A stretch of DNA of 64,000 nucleotides from Anaerohalosphaera lusitana (GTDB taxonomy: Bacteria > Planctomycetota > Phycisphaerae > Sedimentisphaerales > Anaerohalosphaeraceae), in NCBI RefSeq assembly GCF_002007645.1, contig NZ_CP019791.1, forward strand, positions 682,001 through 746,000, written 5' to 3'. A model generated the notes under the pieces. That model saw only the letters and a list, made by a program, of their open reading frames with translations. It was not told the origin of the DNA and did no database searches. Below are positions 17,448-25,637 of this stretch, piece by piece. How positions within the stretch are numbered: position 1 is the first letter of the stretch; the number at the start of each line of letters is the position of its first letter. Position numbers and translations under genes: made by a program.

Positions 17448-19076
17448 ATGTACTCAAAACTGATCCGTCTATTCGTTTTGTTTTTCATCATTTTTGCAAC
17501 CCCGAACACACTACACGCTCAGCAGGCTCAGACTGAACGATCAACAGACACCGCCAATTCTGAGCAGATACTCAAGAGCTCGCTGGCCGTCAGAATAAAA
17601 ATGCTCTCCCTCTCATCCGAAAATGGACCTCGACTGAAAAAAACCTTTGACGGCCAGACATCTTTCAGCCTTCCAGAAGATATAAGCTATGATAGCGAAT
17701 GGCTCTACCTTGGCCCATACAAGATGCTTATCCCTTCAGCTAAATGCCTCACCACCCGCTTTCAGACATGGTCAGGCAGTTCAATGTCCCACATGACAAA
17801 AATGGAATTTGCCGGTAAATATGAACTGATGATCACCCTGCATACTGCACAATGCGACTCCGACGCTTTTAAGGAGGCGGTCATCAAAGAGATCGAACAG
17901 TCTGAATTGCCCCAATCCCGTAAGAAGCAGTTGCTCGAATTCGCCCGCTCACAAGCCATACCTCAAACCGACTACGAACTCTATACAATGTTGCAGTCGC
18001 GGGATTTCTCATCCATAGATGCCGAAAATGATAGCCTCGAAAACCTGCTTCTCAACTATTCTTTGGCCGTCTTCAAGACTTCTTACATGGGCGCAAGGCC
18101 AAACAGCAAACTTTATAAGATCGAAACCCCCCATCTAAAAGGTGCTTACGGTTTCCTTACAGGTCTTAAAGCATTATCAGGCGGCCAACTTTGGGATGAC
18201 CAGCACAGACTGAAAATAAATCTACGCGCATTAGAAGATGCAAACGACTCCGTCAGGACTGCCGTAAAGAAAGACTGGCCGATCATCCGAAATCTGCTCG
18301 CATCCATCCAGACGCATGATTCCGATCACCCAGCCGCCGACATGGTCCAGCAGGCCAAAAAATACCTGAAATCTGAGCCTTGGCTCGCGGCAATACTCCT
18401 TCACTCCGCCCAGCACTATGGTTTCAACAAAGACGATAACTCCTTCTCTGATGACTTCCCCCGCAAACTCTGGCGGTCTACAGTCATTGAGACAACGACC
18501 CAGCTTATAAACTCACTAAAAGACGACGCCGCAAAATTTCACGCTGCTGCTGCTCTCGCAAGCCTTAATGGCCGAATCCGAGATATTGCCGCCGAATCAA
18601 TTGACAATATCCAACCCCTCGCCACTGTTGCCGCCCATCCTGATCCAGATGTCAGCGCCATGGCTCTTGAAGCAATCGCAAATCTCAAGATAGCAGCTCC
18701 TGCTCTTTCTGTCGAGCTCTTGAACAACCTTGAAAACCATCAAAACGTCAAGGTCCGGGCCGCTTCAGCAAAGGCCCGCGCAGGCCTCTCTGTGGACAAC
18801 CAACTCCGGACAAAGATCACAGATGCACTCTGTGCATCAGTAAAAGATGAAAATCCGCAAGTCCGCGAGATAGCTATAATGTCATTATTGGAATTTGGCA
18901 CAGTAAACGAAAAGGTCAGACAAACGCTTGAGGCAGCTAAAAGAGATGATCCCAACAAAGACGTCCGCATCGCTGCAAGCAACGCACTGCTGAACATCGA
19001 TATCAAAAATGATTCTGATCCCGACAAAAAGAAGATCTTCGAAAAAATGCTCAAAGCAATAAGATCCACAGAGTAA
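17448..19076 (+). CDS. Exported HEAT-repeat protein
   Basis: 542 residues from the ATG at 17448, chosen for the AAGGA at about 17436 and because a signal peptide begins there (MYSKLIRLFVLFF...LHA). The central ~300 residues have no recognised domain. From about residue 380 on there are four or so HEAT-type helix pairs (DPDVSAMALEAIANL, NVKVRAASAKARAGL, NPQVREIAIMSLLEFG, NKDVRIAASNALLNI). HEAT arrays are protein-binding scaffolds; the location is likely periplasmic. The small lipoprotein at 19094 follows closely. Confidence 0.78.
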   Translation: MYSKLIRLFVLFFIIFATPNTLHAQQAQTERSTDTANSEQILKSSLAVRIKMLSLSSENGPRLKKTFDGQTSFSLPEDISYDSEWLYLGPYKMLIPSAKCLTTRFQTWSGSSMSHMTKMEFAGKYELMITLHTAQCDSDAFKEAVIKEIEQSELPQSRKKQLLEFARSQAIPQTDYELYTMLQSRDFSSIDAENDSLENLLLNYSLAVFKTSYMGARPNSKLYKIETPHLKGAYGFLTGLKALSGGQLWDDQHRLKINLRALEDANDSVRTAVKKDWPIIRNLLASIQTHDSDHPAADMVQQAKKYLKSEPWLAAILLHSAQHYGFNKDDNSFSDDFPRKLWRSTVIETTTQLINSLKDDAAKFHAAAALASLNGRIRDIAAESIDNIQPLATVAAHPDPDVSAMALEAIANLKIAAPALSVELLNNLENHQNVKVRAASAKARAGLSVDNQLRTKITDALCASVKDENPQVREIAIMSLLEFGTVNEKVRQTLEAAKRDDPNKDVRIAASNALLNIDIKNDSDPDKKKIFEKMLKAIRSTE

Positions 19077-19093
19077 GCAGCTTAAAGACAAAC

Positions 19094-19252
19094 ATGAAAA
19101 CATTCAGTGCAACAGTCGTACCATTCTTACTTGCCGTTCTGTCAATCCTCCAAACAGGCTGCCGCCACAAGGTCTACACCACAATCCACCGCCACTTACC
19201 ACCCCAAACCCAAAACTCGCCTCGGCCCAGTACGATCAGGATTCCGACATAA
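19094..19252 (+). CDS. Very short lipoprotein reading frame, probably a gene remnant
   Basis: 52 residues starting MKTFSATVVPFLLAVLSIL with a lipobox LQTGC (Cys about 23), then a low-information tail. A real lipoprotein start of this quality by chance is unlikely, but the mature part is only about 30 residues and runs into the 22-bp direct repeat at 19182. It may be the 5' end of a longer lipoprotein gene interrupted by the segment carrying the DUF6933 gene. It begins 17 bases after the HEAT gene stop. Confidence 0.4.
   Translation: MKTFSATVVPFLLAVLSILQTGCRHKVYTTIHRHLPPQTQNSPRPSTIRIPT
19182..19203 (+). repeat. 22-bp direct repeat, left copy
   Basis: The 22 bases beginning CAATCCACCGCCACTTACCA are repeated exactly at 20139-20160. 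The two copies bracket the minus-strand DUF6933 gene (957 bp start to start). Confidence 0.8.
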
Positions 19253-20123
19253 GCAGCCCAAGCCTGTAACTGAGCATTTGACTCAGTGTGGCATACACGT
19301 CGTTGGGAATGTCGGAAGAACTTTCATGGGAATCGTGTGCCGCCTTGAGCAGGGCTTCCGTTTCTGAGCGATCGAACAGAACCTCCGCATCCAGACACGC
19401 AGCTTTTGCTTTCGTATACAGTCTTTCGGAAATTCTTCCCTGAAAAACTGACATTGTTGCCGAATGTTTACGCCACGAGCAACTTCCCAGTGCTAATGTG
19501 ATTCTCAGCGGCAGTTCCGGACAGAACCTGCGTATGCAGCTGTAAAACTCTTCCAGCGGCCAGACATATCCATCGTTCAAATTTCGCGGTGTCTGATTTG
19601 CGAAGCTTTCCAGTTGCCCAAGATCAACTCTTTTGCCCGTGATAATACCATCACCATATTCTGCCGTATGCCGGATGTCTCCGCCTGTTCTCGTAAGAGT
19701 TCCAAGGGTCTTTCGTGATTTTGTTTTCGTTAGAATCGCCTCCCCGCCATAAGTCTGCATGACCCGTTGAGCATGTTCACGAGGGATCTCAAGCCTTAGC
19801 ATCCTGTACATGAGATTGGCGAGCACCTTGCTGACAAAATCATCCGTTTCCATATCCTTCTCGATTGGCACCAGCATGGTATAAAGACTGTCAGCATGCA
19901 TAACCGGCATGAAAAGATTACCGTCATTGAAAAAGTCCGCTGTGTTCACATACCATTCGTCAAAGCTGCCCTGAACCTCGTCAACTTCAACCGGTTGCGG
20001 CTTCTCACCAAGCTTCTTAAATGCTTTATTTGTCAAACGTAATATCATCATGGCCGAAACATTTTCATACGAATTCAAACAGATAAAAATTACAGGAAGC
20101 ATCATCCAAAACCGCACCTCCAT
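19236..20123 (-). CDS. DUF6933-like protein
   Basis: 295 residues as the longest frame. The recognisable domain begins at the second methionine pair (ATG at 20051 or 20048) with MILRLTNKAFKKLG, then SFDEWYVNTADFF, NLFMPVMHADSLYTMLVP and a helical region. This is the pattern of the DUF6933 family, whose function is unknown. A GGAGGTG at about 20115-20121 would support a start near 20105, so the exact start is uncertain. The C-terminal ~100 residues have no match that I know. The gene is bracketed by a 22-bp direct repeat, suggesting insertion or duplication. Confidence 0.7.
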   Translation of the reverse strand: MEVRFWMMLPVIFICLNSYENVSAMMILRLTNKAFKKLGEKPQPVEVDEVQGSFDEWYVNTADFFNDGNLFMPVMHADSLYTMLVPIEKDMETDDFVSKVLANLMYRMLRLEIPREHAQRVMQTYGGEAILTKTKSRKTLGTLTRTGGDIRHTAEYGDGIITGKRVDLGQLESFANQTPRNLNDGYVWPLEEFYSCIRRFCPELPLRITLALGSCSWRKHSATMSVFQGRISERLYTKAKAACLDAEVLFDRSETEALLKAAHDSHESSSDIPNDVYATLSQMLSYRLGLLMSES

Positions 20124-20138
20124 TCACCCCATTATAAC

Positions 20139-20160
20139 CAATCCACCGCCACTTACCACC
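20139..20160 (+). repeat. 22-bp direct repeat, right copy
   Basis: Exact copy of 19182-19203; see that entry. Confidence 0.8.
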
Positions 20161-20172
20161 ATAACCTGCAAA

Positions 20173-20212
20173 CAAAAAACAGCCGCCGCCAAACTCGTTA
20201 GCGACGACTGTT
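20173..20212 (-). terminator. Terminator of the symporter operon
   Basis: On the minus strand AACAGTCGTCGC pairs with GCGGCGGCTGTT (two G-U pairs) and is followed by a U-rich tract (complement of 20174-20179). It lies about 200 bases past the symporter stop because a 167-bp MITE-like element (20236-20402) sits between them. Confidence 0.75.
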
Positions 20213-20235
20213 AAAGCTTCTCAAAAAATGATCCT

Positions 20236-20402
20236 TAAGGGTAGCTCTAATAATTGCTTTTGAGCGGCAAGTAGGAGATTTTTGCGTTCCGGCAAGGAAG
20301 ACAAATCAGCTTTAGTTGCCGCTAAAGCGGTTTTTGTCTGACGCCGCTCGGAATCAAAAAGATTCGCTTGTCCGCCAAAATGAATTGTTAGAGGTGCCCT
20401 TA
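20236..20402 (+). repeat. MITE-like element, copy 1 (167 bp incl. TA ends)
   Basis: It begins TAAGGGTAGCTCTAATAATT and its other end reads as the complement TAAGGGCACCTCTAACAATT, giving ~27-bp imperfect terminal inverted repeats with TA at both edges. Copies of exactly the same length occur at 31223-31389 and 49607-49773 (the latter inverted). It has no coding capacity. The TA edges suggest mobilisation by a Tc1/IS630-type transposase, but its ends do not match either IS630 type in this window. Confidence 0.88.
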
Positions 20403-20415
20403 TGCTTTCATCAAG

Positions 20416-22578
20416 CTAGCCGGCCTTGCTCAACTCGGCCAGATCTTCTTCGCTCTTACTCTCCTGAGTCATCAGCGAAACCACGATCAGCGTCACAAAG
20501 CTAAGCGGCATGGACAATATCGCAGGCTGGCCCAGAGGGATCCACGCGTCCGAACTCGAAAAACCATAAAGCTTGAACATGTCAGGCCCAGCCAGAATGA
20601 TACCCAGCGAAGCCGCAATGCCCACCAGGATCGAACAAATAATGCCCGCCGCCGTCGTGCGCTTCCAGAACAGAACCATAATGATCGCCGGGAAATTCGC
20701 CGAAGCAGCGACCGCAAACGCCCACCCAACCAAAAAGCCAACGTTCACACCCTTAAACAGTATGCCGAGTATCACAGCGACAACCCCGACCGAAACAGCC
20801 GTGATCTTTGCCGTCACCACCTTGGCCTTACCGCTCATCGAACGGTGCATGAACTTATCCATCAGATCGTTCGCAACCGCCCCCGACGCTGCGATGATCA
20901 GACCCGAAACCGTACCAAGTACCGTCGCGAACGCCAACGCCGTGATGATCGCGAAAAGCACCTTGCCAAAACTCAACGCCAGCAATGGTGCCGACATATT
21001 ATCGCTCTGGGGATTCAAAACACCGTTTGCGATAGCCCCCAGCCCCAGATAAAGCGTCATGATATAGAACAGACCGATCGCCGAGATCGCCACGATAGTC
21101 GACCGACGCGCCGCCGTCGAATCCTTAACCGTATAGTAGCGGATAAGAACGTGCGGCAACGCCGCCGTACCGAAAAACAACGCCAGCATCAGCGAGATAA
21201 AGTCCAGCTTACCCCAGATACTGCTCGTGGCTATTTTGAAGTGTCCACCCGGACGCATAAGCTCATTGCCCGCCACCATCTCAGGGTAGTAAAGCTCAAC
21301 TTCGCTGCCCTTGTAGCTGATGTCTGTTCCGCGAGGCAGTTCGATCTCGGTTTCAGGATCCGAGAAAATTGACAGCAGCCGCAAAGGCCCCACCGGCCCC
21401 GTTTTACCGTCATGCCCGGTCCTTGAACCGAATTCCGCTATTCTACCCATCGGCGCCAGCGCACTGCCGTTCACTGCCGGCAGCCCGTTAACATAAATAT
21501 CGCCCGCCGAAGTCTTCGTAACATCCTGCGTCTCGACCAGAACCGTTCCTCCCCCAGGCCTCTCTTCCATCCGCCACCATCCCTCGATTTTCGCATAAGG
21601 CCCGCCGTCCTTTTTTACAACCCGCACCGACTGCACAGTTACCTCACGCCCCTCGCCCCCGATATCCGTCCCTGCGACATCGCTCATAAACGCTGCTATA
21701 GCGCCTTCCGGGTCGCGCACCACAGGCAGCCTCTGGCCGCGTCGGATCAGATGATAAGTCTCCCCGTCCTCATCAACTTCCAGCGGCGACAGTTCGCTCA
21801 GCACTACCCATTTCTGCATCGATTCTCCGTCCAGAGAATCCACCTCAACCGTGTCGACATACGAATAACCCGTCCCGTTGAGGCTCTCCTGCAAACCCGC
21901 TTCATCGTCTATTGTAAGCTTCTTGAACTGGTAATGCGCCACCTTTTCACCGCTTGTGTTGATCGTGTCCGGCTCACTGTGCAGCCCGCGCACGCAAACC
22001 GCCGTTACCAGCAAACCCGAAAACAGTATAAGCATACCCGCCTTGATAAACTGCACATATGTCGTCGATGACATGCCCGCCGACGCGACGATCACGATCA
22101 CCACCACGCCTACCACGATCACGCCCCAGTGATGCGGAATCCCCAGCAGGGGCTCAATAAGCACACCCGCACCGACCATCTGAGGAACCAGATAACACAT
22201 ACATATAACCAGCGTGCTGATACCCGCTGCAAGATGGATCGTCTTAGACTTGAAACGTGAACCCAGCGCATCAGCAAATGTATACTTGCCAAGTCGACGC
22301 AACGGCTCAGCTACCACGAAAAGGGCAACCACCCAACCCGAAAGAAAGCCGATCGAATAAAGATAACCGTCAAATCCCTTGAACGCGATCATCCCGCATA
22401 TGCCCAAAAACGATGCCGCCGACAGATACCCGCCCGTAAGCGCGATACCGTTTACGAACCAGTGGATCTCACCGCCCGCAACGAAAAAACCGTCAGCGGA
22501 CTGAGCCTTTTTACCAAGAAACCACGACAGCCAGAAAAGGAATCCGACAAATACTGTAAAGATTGCAATTGCCAACAT
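20416..22578 (-). CDS. actP: Acetate/monocarboxylate:Na+ symporter (ActP-like) with long insert
   Basis: 720 residues, sodium:solute symporter family. About 13 membrane segments: N-terminal helix, the SADGFFVAGG loop, LTGGYLSAASFLGICGMIAF, and the typical AASANFPAIIMVLFWKRTT near the end. A soluble insert of roughly 230 residues (about 205-435) separates the two halves of the transporter. Standard ActP is ~550 residues; a related subfamily (VC_2705 type) also has a long insert. The ATG overlaps the stop of the small upstream gene (TGATG), indicating translational coupling. Likely substrate acetate or another short organic acid; the exact substrate is inferred. Confidence 0.88.
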   Translation of the reverse strand: MLAIAIFTVFVGFLFWLSWFLGKKAQSADGFFVAGGEIHWFVNGIALTGGYLSAASFLGICGMIAFKGFDGYLYSIGFLSGWVVALFVVAEPLRRLGKYTFADALGSRFKSKTIHLAAGISTLVICMCYLVPQMVGAGVLIEPLLGIPHHWGVIVVGVVVIVIVASAGMSSTTYVQFIKAGMLILFSGLLVTAVCVRGLHSEPDTINTSGEKVAHYQFKKLTIDDEAGLQESLNGTGYSYVDTVEVDSLDGESMQKWVVLSELSPLEVDEDGETYHLIRRGQRLPVVRDPEGAIAAFMSDVAGTDIGGEGREVTVQSVRVVKKDGGPYAKIEGWWRMEERPGGGTVLVETQDVTKTSAGDIYVNGLPAVNGSALAPMGRIAEFGSRTGHDGKTGPVGPLRLLSIFSDPETEIELPRGTDISYKGSEVELYYPEMVAGNELMRPGGHFKIATSSIWGKLDFISLMLALFFGTAALPHVLIRYYTVKDSTAARRSTIVAISAIGLFYIMTLYLGLGAIANGVLNPQSDNMSAPLLALSFGKVLFAIITALAFATVLGTVSGLIIAASGAVANDLMDKFMHRSMSGKAKVVTAKITAVSVGVVAVILGILFKGVNVGFLVGWAFAVAASANFPAIIMVLFWKRTTAAGIICSILVGIAASLGIILAGPDMFKLYGFSSSDAWIPLGQPAILSMPLSFVTLIVVSLMTQESKSEEDLAELSKAG

Positions 22579-22895
22579 CAGTTAACCCTCTCCTTAGCTG
22601 TGGACGCTTTCTCATTAATGTCCCGCTGACCAGCCGCCTTGCTTTCACTGTAAGAGCAGGCCCGACTGTAGATCGCAGCCAGCGACAGCGCGAAAATTAT
22701 TAGCCCGATGCCAAAAAACGCTGCCAGGTTCAGCCCGAAAGGCATAACCGTGTCCATCAATGTGATGTCGTAGATAGATATTGCGACGAAACTTGAGTAA
22801 ACCACCGCATAGATTGCGCAAAACACTATCCCAAGTGTCTGCTTGAAGCGGTGGACGTGGTCAGTTCCATCTGAGCGAACGGGTCGATCAGCCAT
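22578..22895 (-). CDS. Small membrane protein partner of symporter (DUF485-like)
   Basis: 105 residues with two membrane segments (about 20-42 and 53-75) in the layout of the DUF485/YjcH-type proteins that precede actP in many bacteria. AAGAGGTG is a good ribosome site before the ATG. Its TGA stop shares an A with the symporter ATG, so the two genes form an operon. The basic/polar C-terminal tail is cytoplasmic. The role in transport is not known. Confidence 0.82.
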   Translation of the reverse strand: MADRPVRSDGTDHVHRFKQTLGIVFCAIYAVVYSSFVAISIYDITLMDTVMPFGLNLAAFFGIGLIIFALSLAAIYSRACSYSESKAAGQRDINEKASTAKERVN

Positions 22896-23141
22896 AAAAA
22901 CACCTCTTTAGTCGATAAATGAACGGTTGTTTTTGGCTGACTACCCAGAATCTTGCAGACAACCATAGCGTACAATTCTTCAAAGGCCGCCCAAACCTCA
23001 TTTAAGGCCCGTACAGCCTGCCGCGATCTCATAAAGCGAAATTCGTTGTAATATAGCAGTACGCCACCCCCATGTCAAAGTCCTTGCCCGCAAAAACCCG
23101 CTCAAAATAATCGCCGAACACAAAAAATGCCACTCAAACCC

Positions 23142-23224
23142 CAGCCGCACAACTGCACAGTCCGCCTGACATAAACCCAACACAAAGCTCGCCCCAGGCA
23201 CGGCTGTTAAAATATGCGTCAGCC
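23142..23224 (+). repeat. 83-bp palindromic repeat, diverged copy
   Basis: Same length and same arm motifs (CAGCCG ... CGGCTG) as 7471-7553 and 27208-27290, with roughly 65% identity by eye. The conserved segments are the left arm, GTCCGCC, and CGGCTGTTAAA. Confidence 0.55.
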
Positions 23225-23260
23225 CAAGTGGGCATATCCCCCGTTATTACGTGACGAAAC

Positions 23261-23287
23261 AAAAAAAGCCCCTCTTTCAAGGGGCTT
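23261..23287 (-). terminator. Terminator of first cold-shock gene
   Basis: AAGCCCC/GGGGCTT hairpin with a CTCTTTCAA loop, flanked by seven A (23261-23267) that read as U on the minus strand. Identical in stem and loop to the terminator at 25204-25230. Confidence 0.9.
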
Positions 23288-23321
23288 AGTGAATCACTGC
23301 AAATTACTGACCCAAAAGAGT

Positions 23322-23525
23322 TCAGCAGGGCTTGACGTTTGTCGCGCATGGACCTTTTTTGCCCTGGCCTACTTCGAATTCAACGGCCTGGTCATCCTGC
23401 AGCGACGCATAACCCTGCGCCTGGATCTCTGAATGATGGACGAACAAATCGCTGCCGCCATCGTCAGGCGTAATAAATCCAAAGCCCTTGCTGTCATCAA
23501 ACCATTTTACTTTACCTGTGCTCAT
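23322..23525 (-). CDS. cspA: Cold-shock domain protein, copy 1
   Basis: 67 residues from [21 protein letters not shown]1 (KGFGFI) and RNP2 (LFVHH) of the cold-shock domain are intact, so it should bind single-stranded RNA/DNA as an RNA chaperone. The ATG at 23525 has GGGAG upstream; the frame is open further but the extension is not conserved. It differs from the copy at 25263 at only about ten residues, and both share leader and terminator sequences, so the pair arose by duplication. Confidence 0.96.
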   Translation of the reverse strand: MSTGKVKWFDDSKGFGFITPDDGGSDLFVHHSEIQAQGYASLQDDQAVEFEVGQGKKGPCATNVKPC

Positions 23526-23620
23526 CTTAAAACTCCCGGCCTGTGTAAGACCATTCAATTATCCTTTCAATGTATTATGGGCCGGGCCGTAAAGGACAAA
23601 ACCAGCCTAACCCTGTTTTG
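23526..23620 (-). promoter_or_regulatory. Conserved structured leader of cold-shock gene 1
   Basis: The block at 23533-23615 matches the leader of the second cold-shock gene at 25472-25557. It contains a GTCCTTT...AAAGGAT stem around a conserved GGCCCATAATA core and ends just before the ribosome site. Long structured leaders control cold induction in csp mRNAs in general; that role is inferred here. Confidence 0.65.
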
Positions 23621-23755
23621 CGCAGTTGAAAAAATCTCCCACCCTTATACCAGTATCAACGAAAAAATACTAGGAAATTCATCAGTTTTTAGCAAAATAC
23701 CCAACTCTGCCCAAAAATAAAATAGGGACAGTTACCACTAAAACACCAAGGCCGC

Positions 23756-23917
23756 TCATTCATTCCAAACCTCAACGGCAACCCCACGATCACCTGCCCC
23801 GACTGCCGGCGTTACCCGGTTCAACTCCCAGCCGGACTGCAAGGCCGTGCCTTTGAAAAGCTCGTCAAGCTCAATAATTTCCCACGATGCTTTTCGATCC
23901 TGAAGAAAAAGTCGGCC
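23756..23917 (-). pseudogene. Possible gene remnant downstream of DMT permease
   Basis: A minus-strand frame reads LFLQDRKASWEIIELDELF and continues to a stop at 23756, with protein-like composition (about 53 residues). It has no start of its own; the frame continues into the 3' end of the permease in another frame. It may be the C-terminal stub of a lost gene. Weak evidence. Confidence 0.25.
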
Positions 23918-23924
23918 AACCCCC

Positions 23925-24824
23925 TCACCCCCTGACAGCCGGACCCCTCGCACACGAAAGCCCCACCCCCGCAAACACGATCACCATACCCACCAGATCC
24001 ATCCCCCGCGGCACATCACCAAAAGCCCCCCACGCCATCAGCATCGTCACAGGCGGCCCCAGGTAAAACAAACTCGCCACACGCGTAGCGTCCAGCCTGT
24101 CGATCAGCACCCACATAAGACCGTACGCACCGAGCGAAACACCCACAACCAGCCACAGCATCGTAAGCACGAACGGAACCGCCCACTCCGTCACCAGCCG
24201 CTCAGCAAATATCGCCGGAATCGCCATAACCACCGCAGTCGCCGCACACTGATAAAACAGCGCAAGGTCGACCGGCAGCACCTTCGCATCGTGCCTGACA
24301 TCCAGTCTCCGCTGGATCAGGCTCGCAGCCGTGATCGCCGCAACCGACCCCAACGGCACAAGATACCCGAACACCGACCCGGCATCCCCAAGATCGATCC
24401 GGAACCCCACCGTCACCGCAACTCCCGCAAATCCGATAAACAAACCGATCCAGCGTTTCAGCCCCGTCGGTTCCCCCGCGGTCACACCCGAAAAGGCCCC
24501 CGTAGCCAAAGGCTGCAGCGCCACCACCAGCGCCACGATCCCCGCCGGAACCCCGCGATCCAGCGCAAGTAATACACACCCCAGCCACACCCCGTGAGCC
24601 AGAAAACCAACCGTCATATTGACACCCGCACTCCGCCAGCCAACCCACCTCAGCCGACCTCTTACGAGAAGAGAAACAAACAGGATACCCGTCAATGCAG
24701 CATACCGCCAGAACAGCAAACTGAACGGCCCCGCATAAGGCAAGCCGTACTCCGCCCCAATGAAACCGGAGTTCCACAGCAAAACAAATCCAACCGCCGG
24801 CAAAAATATATCCCTGAACCTCAT
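23925..24824 (-). CDS. DMT-superfamily (EamA) permease
   Basis: 299 residues with ten predicted membrane helices in two five-helix repeats, as in EamA-type drug/metabolite transporters. Motifs include LLWNSGFIGAEYGL at the start of repeat 1 and LFYLGPPVTMLMAWGAFGD near the end of repeat 2. It exports or exchanges small metabolites; the substrate cannot be predicted. Monocistronic, G-rich on its own coding strand like other left-side minus genes. Confidence 0.88.
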   Translation of the reverse strand: MRFRDIFLPAVGFVLLWNSGFIGAEYGLPYAGPFSLLFWRYAALTGILFVSLLVRGRLRWVGWRSAGVNMTVGFLAHGVWLGCVLLALDRGVPAGIVALVVALQPLATGAFSGVTAGEPTGLKRWIGLFIGFAGVAVTVGFRIDLGDAGSVFGYLVPLGSVAAITAASLIQRRLDVRHDAKVLPVDLALFYQCAATAVVMAIPAIFAERLVTEWAVPFVLTMLWLVVGVSLGAYGLMWVLIDRLDATRVASLFYLGPPVTMLMAWGAFGDVPRGMDLVGMVIVFAGVGLSCARGPAVRG

Positions 24825-25203
24825 ATGATCTCGTTGCCTACTCCATGCAGAAAAACTCTTTCAAACCCTGGCTGCTGACACAATAATGCCTTACCACAAC
24901 CAGCACCACCTCCCGCCAACCCGATAAGCATGTTCGTGCGCTGAACGGCCCGCCGAACTTACGTTCTATCACACAGTAAAACTAAAAACTAGGGACAAAA
25001 AAGCTAATGAACTAAAATCACAGTCACCCCTTTCAGTCCTTACTGCCAGGCTGAATAAAAGCTGCTTCAGCATTGCTTTTGACTTACCGGCGACTAAATA
25101 ACGACAGCCCCCCATTCCCCGACAACACGACCACCAAAACAAGGCACGGCAGTCAAAACACCTCCCCCGCCCAACTGCATACTCCCCCATTATTCCAATC
25201 CAC
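24825..25203. other. Intergenic region
   Basis: About 380 bases between the permease start and the terminator of cold-shock gene 2. It should hold the permease promoter on the minus strand. No gene or repeat recognised. Confidence 0.5.
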
Positions 25204-25230
25204 AAAAAAAGCCCCTCTTTCAAGGGGCTT
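25204..25230 (-). terminator. Terminator of second cold-shock gene
   Basis: The same AAGCCCC/GGGGCTT stem and loop as at 23261-23287, with seven A at 25204-25210 acting as a U-tract on the minus strand. Confidence 0.9.
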
Positions 25231-25262
25231 GGTAAATCTGCAAATTACTGACTCGAAAGAGT

Positions 25263-25466
25263 TCAGCAGGGCTTGACTGCTGTCGCGCAAGGACCCTTTT
25301 TGCCTTCGCCGACTTCGAATTCAACAGTCTGGTCATCCTTCAGCGAGGCATAGCCATCTGCCTGTATTTCTGAATGATGTACGAACAGATCGTTGCCGCC
25401 ATCGTCGGGTGTTATAAAGCCATATCCCTTGCTGTCACTGAACCATTTTACTTTACCTGTGCTCAT
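25263..25466 (-). CDS. cspA: Cold-shock domain protein, copy 2
   Basis: 67 residues, [18 protein letters not shown], with RNP1 (KGYGFI) and RNP2 (LFVHH) intact. Close paralog of 23322-23525; the C-terminal GKKGPCAT...KPC is shared, including two cysteines that are unusual in Csp proteins. The ATG at 25466 has GAGG-type pairing upstream. Probably an RNA chaperone induced by cold or growth state (inferred from family). Confidence 0.96.
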   Translation of the reverse strand: MSTGKVKWFSDSKGYGFITPDDGGNDLFVHHSEIQADGYASLKDDQTVEFEVGEGKKGPCATAVKPC

Positions 25467-25557
25467 GTTAGACTCCTCGGCCTATAAAAGACCAATAAAC
25501 TATCCTTTAAGCTTTATTATGGGCTGGACTGCAAAGGATAAAACCAGTCTTGCCCTG
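25467..25557 (-). promoter_or_regulatory. Conserved structured leader of cold-shock gene 2
   Basis: Matches the leader at 23533-23615. Here the stem is perfect (ATCCTTT ... AAAGGAT) around GCCCATAATA. Conservation of this stem and core, while the surrounding sequence has drifted, argues for function at the RNA level. Confidence 0.65.
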
Positions 25558-25637
25558 ATTAGTACTGCTTCGATTGTAATCGTTTATCTTTTCTACCATA
25601 TATGTGGAAGATCACTAGCTGAATTATCATTCTCTAG

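Noticed and set aside
24594-25223. Short open frames before the second cold-shock gene
   Set aside because: They overlap the terminator or the permease start and have no protein-like composition.
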